Below the pieces are notes generated by a model, which had not been told where the DNA came from, made no database searches, and saw nothing but the letters and a program-made list of their open reading frames with translations. Shown one piece after another: positions 63,481 to 64,000 of a stretch of 64,000 nt of DNA (positions within the stretch are counted from its first letter, which is position 1; the number at the start of each line of letters is the position of its first letter). The stretch is taken from positions 2,790,001 to 2,854,000 of the forward strand of contig NZ_CP133264.1 in NCBI RefSeq assembly GCF_030915445.1, in the 5' to 3' direction. A program made the position numbers and the translations under genes. The DNA comes from Clostridium sp. OS1-26 (GTDB lineage: Bacteria > Bacillota > Clostridia > Clostridiales > Clostridiaceae).

Positions 63481-64000
63481 ATGAATGATAATATTCCAAA
63501 TACTGTAATCGAAAATATAAGTAATTTTATTGAAAAAAAATTTGGATTATATTTTTCTAAAGAAAGATTTAAGGATTTAATGAGAGGTATATCTTGTGCT
63601 GCAAAGCAAAAGGACATTGACTTAGAGAAGTATATTGATTTGATACTTGAAAATAGAATATCTGAAGAGGATATTAAAATTTTAGCTTCCTGTCTAACTA
63701 TTGGAGAAACTTATTTTTTTAGGGATAAAAGTTTATTTGAAATAATGAAGCAAAAAATATTACCAGACATAATTAATAGTAGAAAGAACTCTAGCAAGAG
63801 CTTAAAGATTTGGAGTGCAGGATGTTCTTCTGGTGAGGAAGCATATTCAATAGCCATATTAGTTAAAGAGCTTATTCCAGATTATGAAAATTGGAATATA
63901 GACATAATTGCTACGGACATAAACTATAGATCTCTTGGTAAGGCTAGGGAAGGTATATATGGAGAGTGGTCCTTCAGAGGGGTGGATTCAAATTTAAAAA
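63481..64000 (+). CDS. CheR-type protein methyltransferase (3' end outside the window)
   Basis: At least 173 residues, cut by the window end. It starts with ATG 63481 (Asn-Asp-Asn-Ile-Pro-Asn), with ATGAGGTAT upstream. The N-terminal helical CheR_N domain (about 10-75) ends with Gly-Glu-Thr-Tyr-Phe-Phe-Arg-Asp, and the SAM-binding domain begins with Trp-Ser-Ala-Gly-Cys-Ser-Ser-Gly-Glu-Glu-Ala-Tyr-Ser-Ile-Ala, followed by Ile-Ile-Ala-Thr-Asp-Ile-Asn. CheR methylates glutamates of chemoreceptors. Whether this is the main chemotaxis enzyme or a fusion with further domains cannot be seen. Confidence 0.9.
   Translation, partial: MNDNIPNTVIENISNFIEKKFGLYFSKERFKDLMRGISCAAKQKDIDLEKYIDLILENRISEEDIKILASCLTIGETYFFRDKSLFEIMKQKILPDIINSRKNSSKSLKIWSAGCSSGEEAYSIAILVKELIPDYENWNIDIIATDINYRSLGKAREGIYGEWSFRGVDSNLK

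Overview
The window is low-GC, spore-former Firmicute DNA, most likely Clostridium sensu stricto. The evidence is AT-rich codon use, strong AGGAGG ribosome sites, many TTG/GTG starts, a Spo0E-family phosphatase, PyrR-type attenuation of carAB, and several chemoreceptors. No rRNA, tRNA or CRISPR array was seen. The species cannot be named from this sequence.

Layout. 0-12 kb holds two transmembrane chemoreceptors, a GNAT acetyltransferase, an MFS drug exporter, an MgtC/SapB protein, a MerR-MFS operon whose exporter is broken by a one-base slip in an A-run, and small conserved proteins. 12-18 kb holds a LysR regulator followed by tryptophanase, a class B penicillin-binding protein, a Cu/Zn superoxide dismutase without signal peptide, and a Spo0E-like protein. 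18-23 kb is carAB behind a sigma-A promoter and a PyrR attenuator. 23-35 kb carries regulators, an MBL hydrolase, an SdpI-like protein, threonine aldolase, two DMT exporters with a MocR regulator, and D-serine ammonia-lyase with a divergent HTH-cupin regulator. Within it, at 28.3-29.6 kb, lies an unusual accessory island: a structured inverted-repeat element, a tiny Ser-Asp-Arg/Cys-Lys repeat protein, and a minimal protein-kinase-like gene.

35.5-52.2 kb is a complete ethanolamine-utilisation (eut) microcompartment locus in the order eutG, S, P, V, W, A, B, C, L, K-like, E, M, T, D(pduL), J, unknown, N, H, Q. Ethanolamine enters by EutH. EutBC splits it to acetaldehyde and ammonia using adenosylcobalamin made by EutT and restored by EutA. 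EutE, EutD and EutG turn acetaldehyde into acetyl-CoA, acetyl phosphate and ethanol inside a shell of EutS, L, M, N and the K-like protein. EutW/EutV control it: three leaders (before eutG, eutS and eutA) each carry two hairpins with A1/G4 hexaloops, the second overlapping an intrinsic terminator, as expected for an ANTAR antiterminator.

52-57 kb has an XdhC-like protein, an ECF sigma/anti-sigma pair, and an intact IS3-family element inserted into the remnant of an IS150-type element. 57-63.5 kb is an envelope cluster on the minus strand: D,D-carboxypeptidase, phosphodiester glycosidase, a membrane-anchored predicted propeller, and a histidine kinase, secreted protein and response regulator. 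Two promoters in it share an exact 17-bp motif and a 22-bp-spaced direct repeat, a likely operator of the response regulator. The window ends inside a cheR-like gene.

The best candidate for something undescribed is the repeat-protein/mini-kinase pair at 28.6-29.5 kb. The regulatory RNA architecture of eut and the shared operator of the envelope cluster are the next most useful observations.
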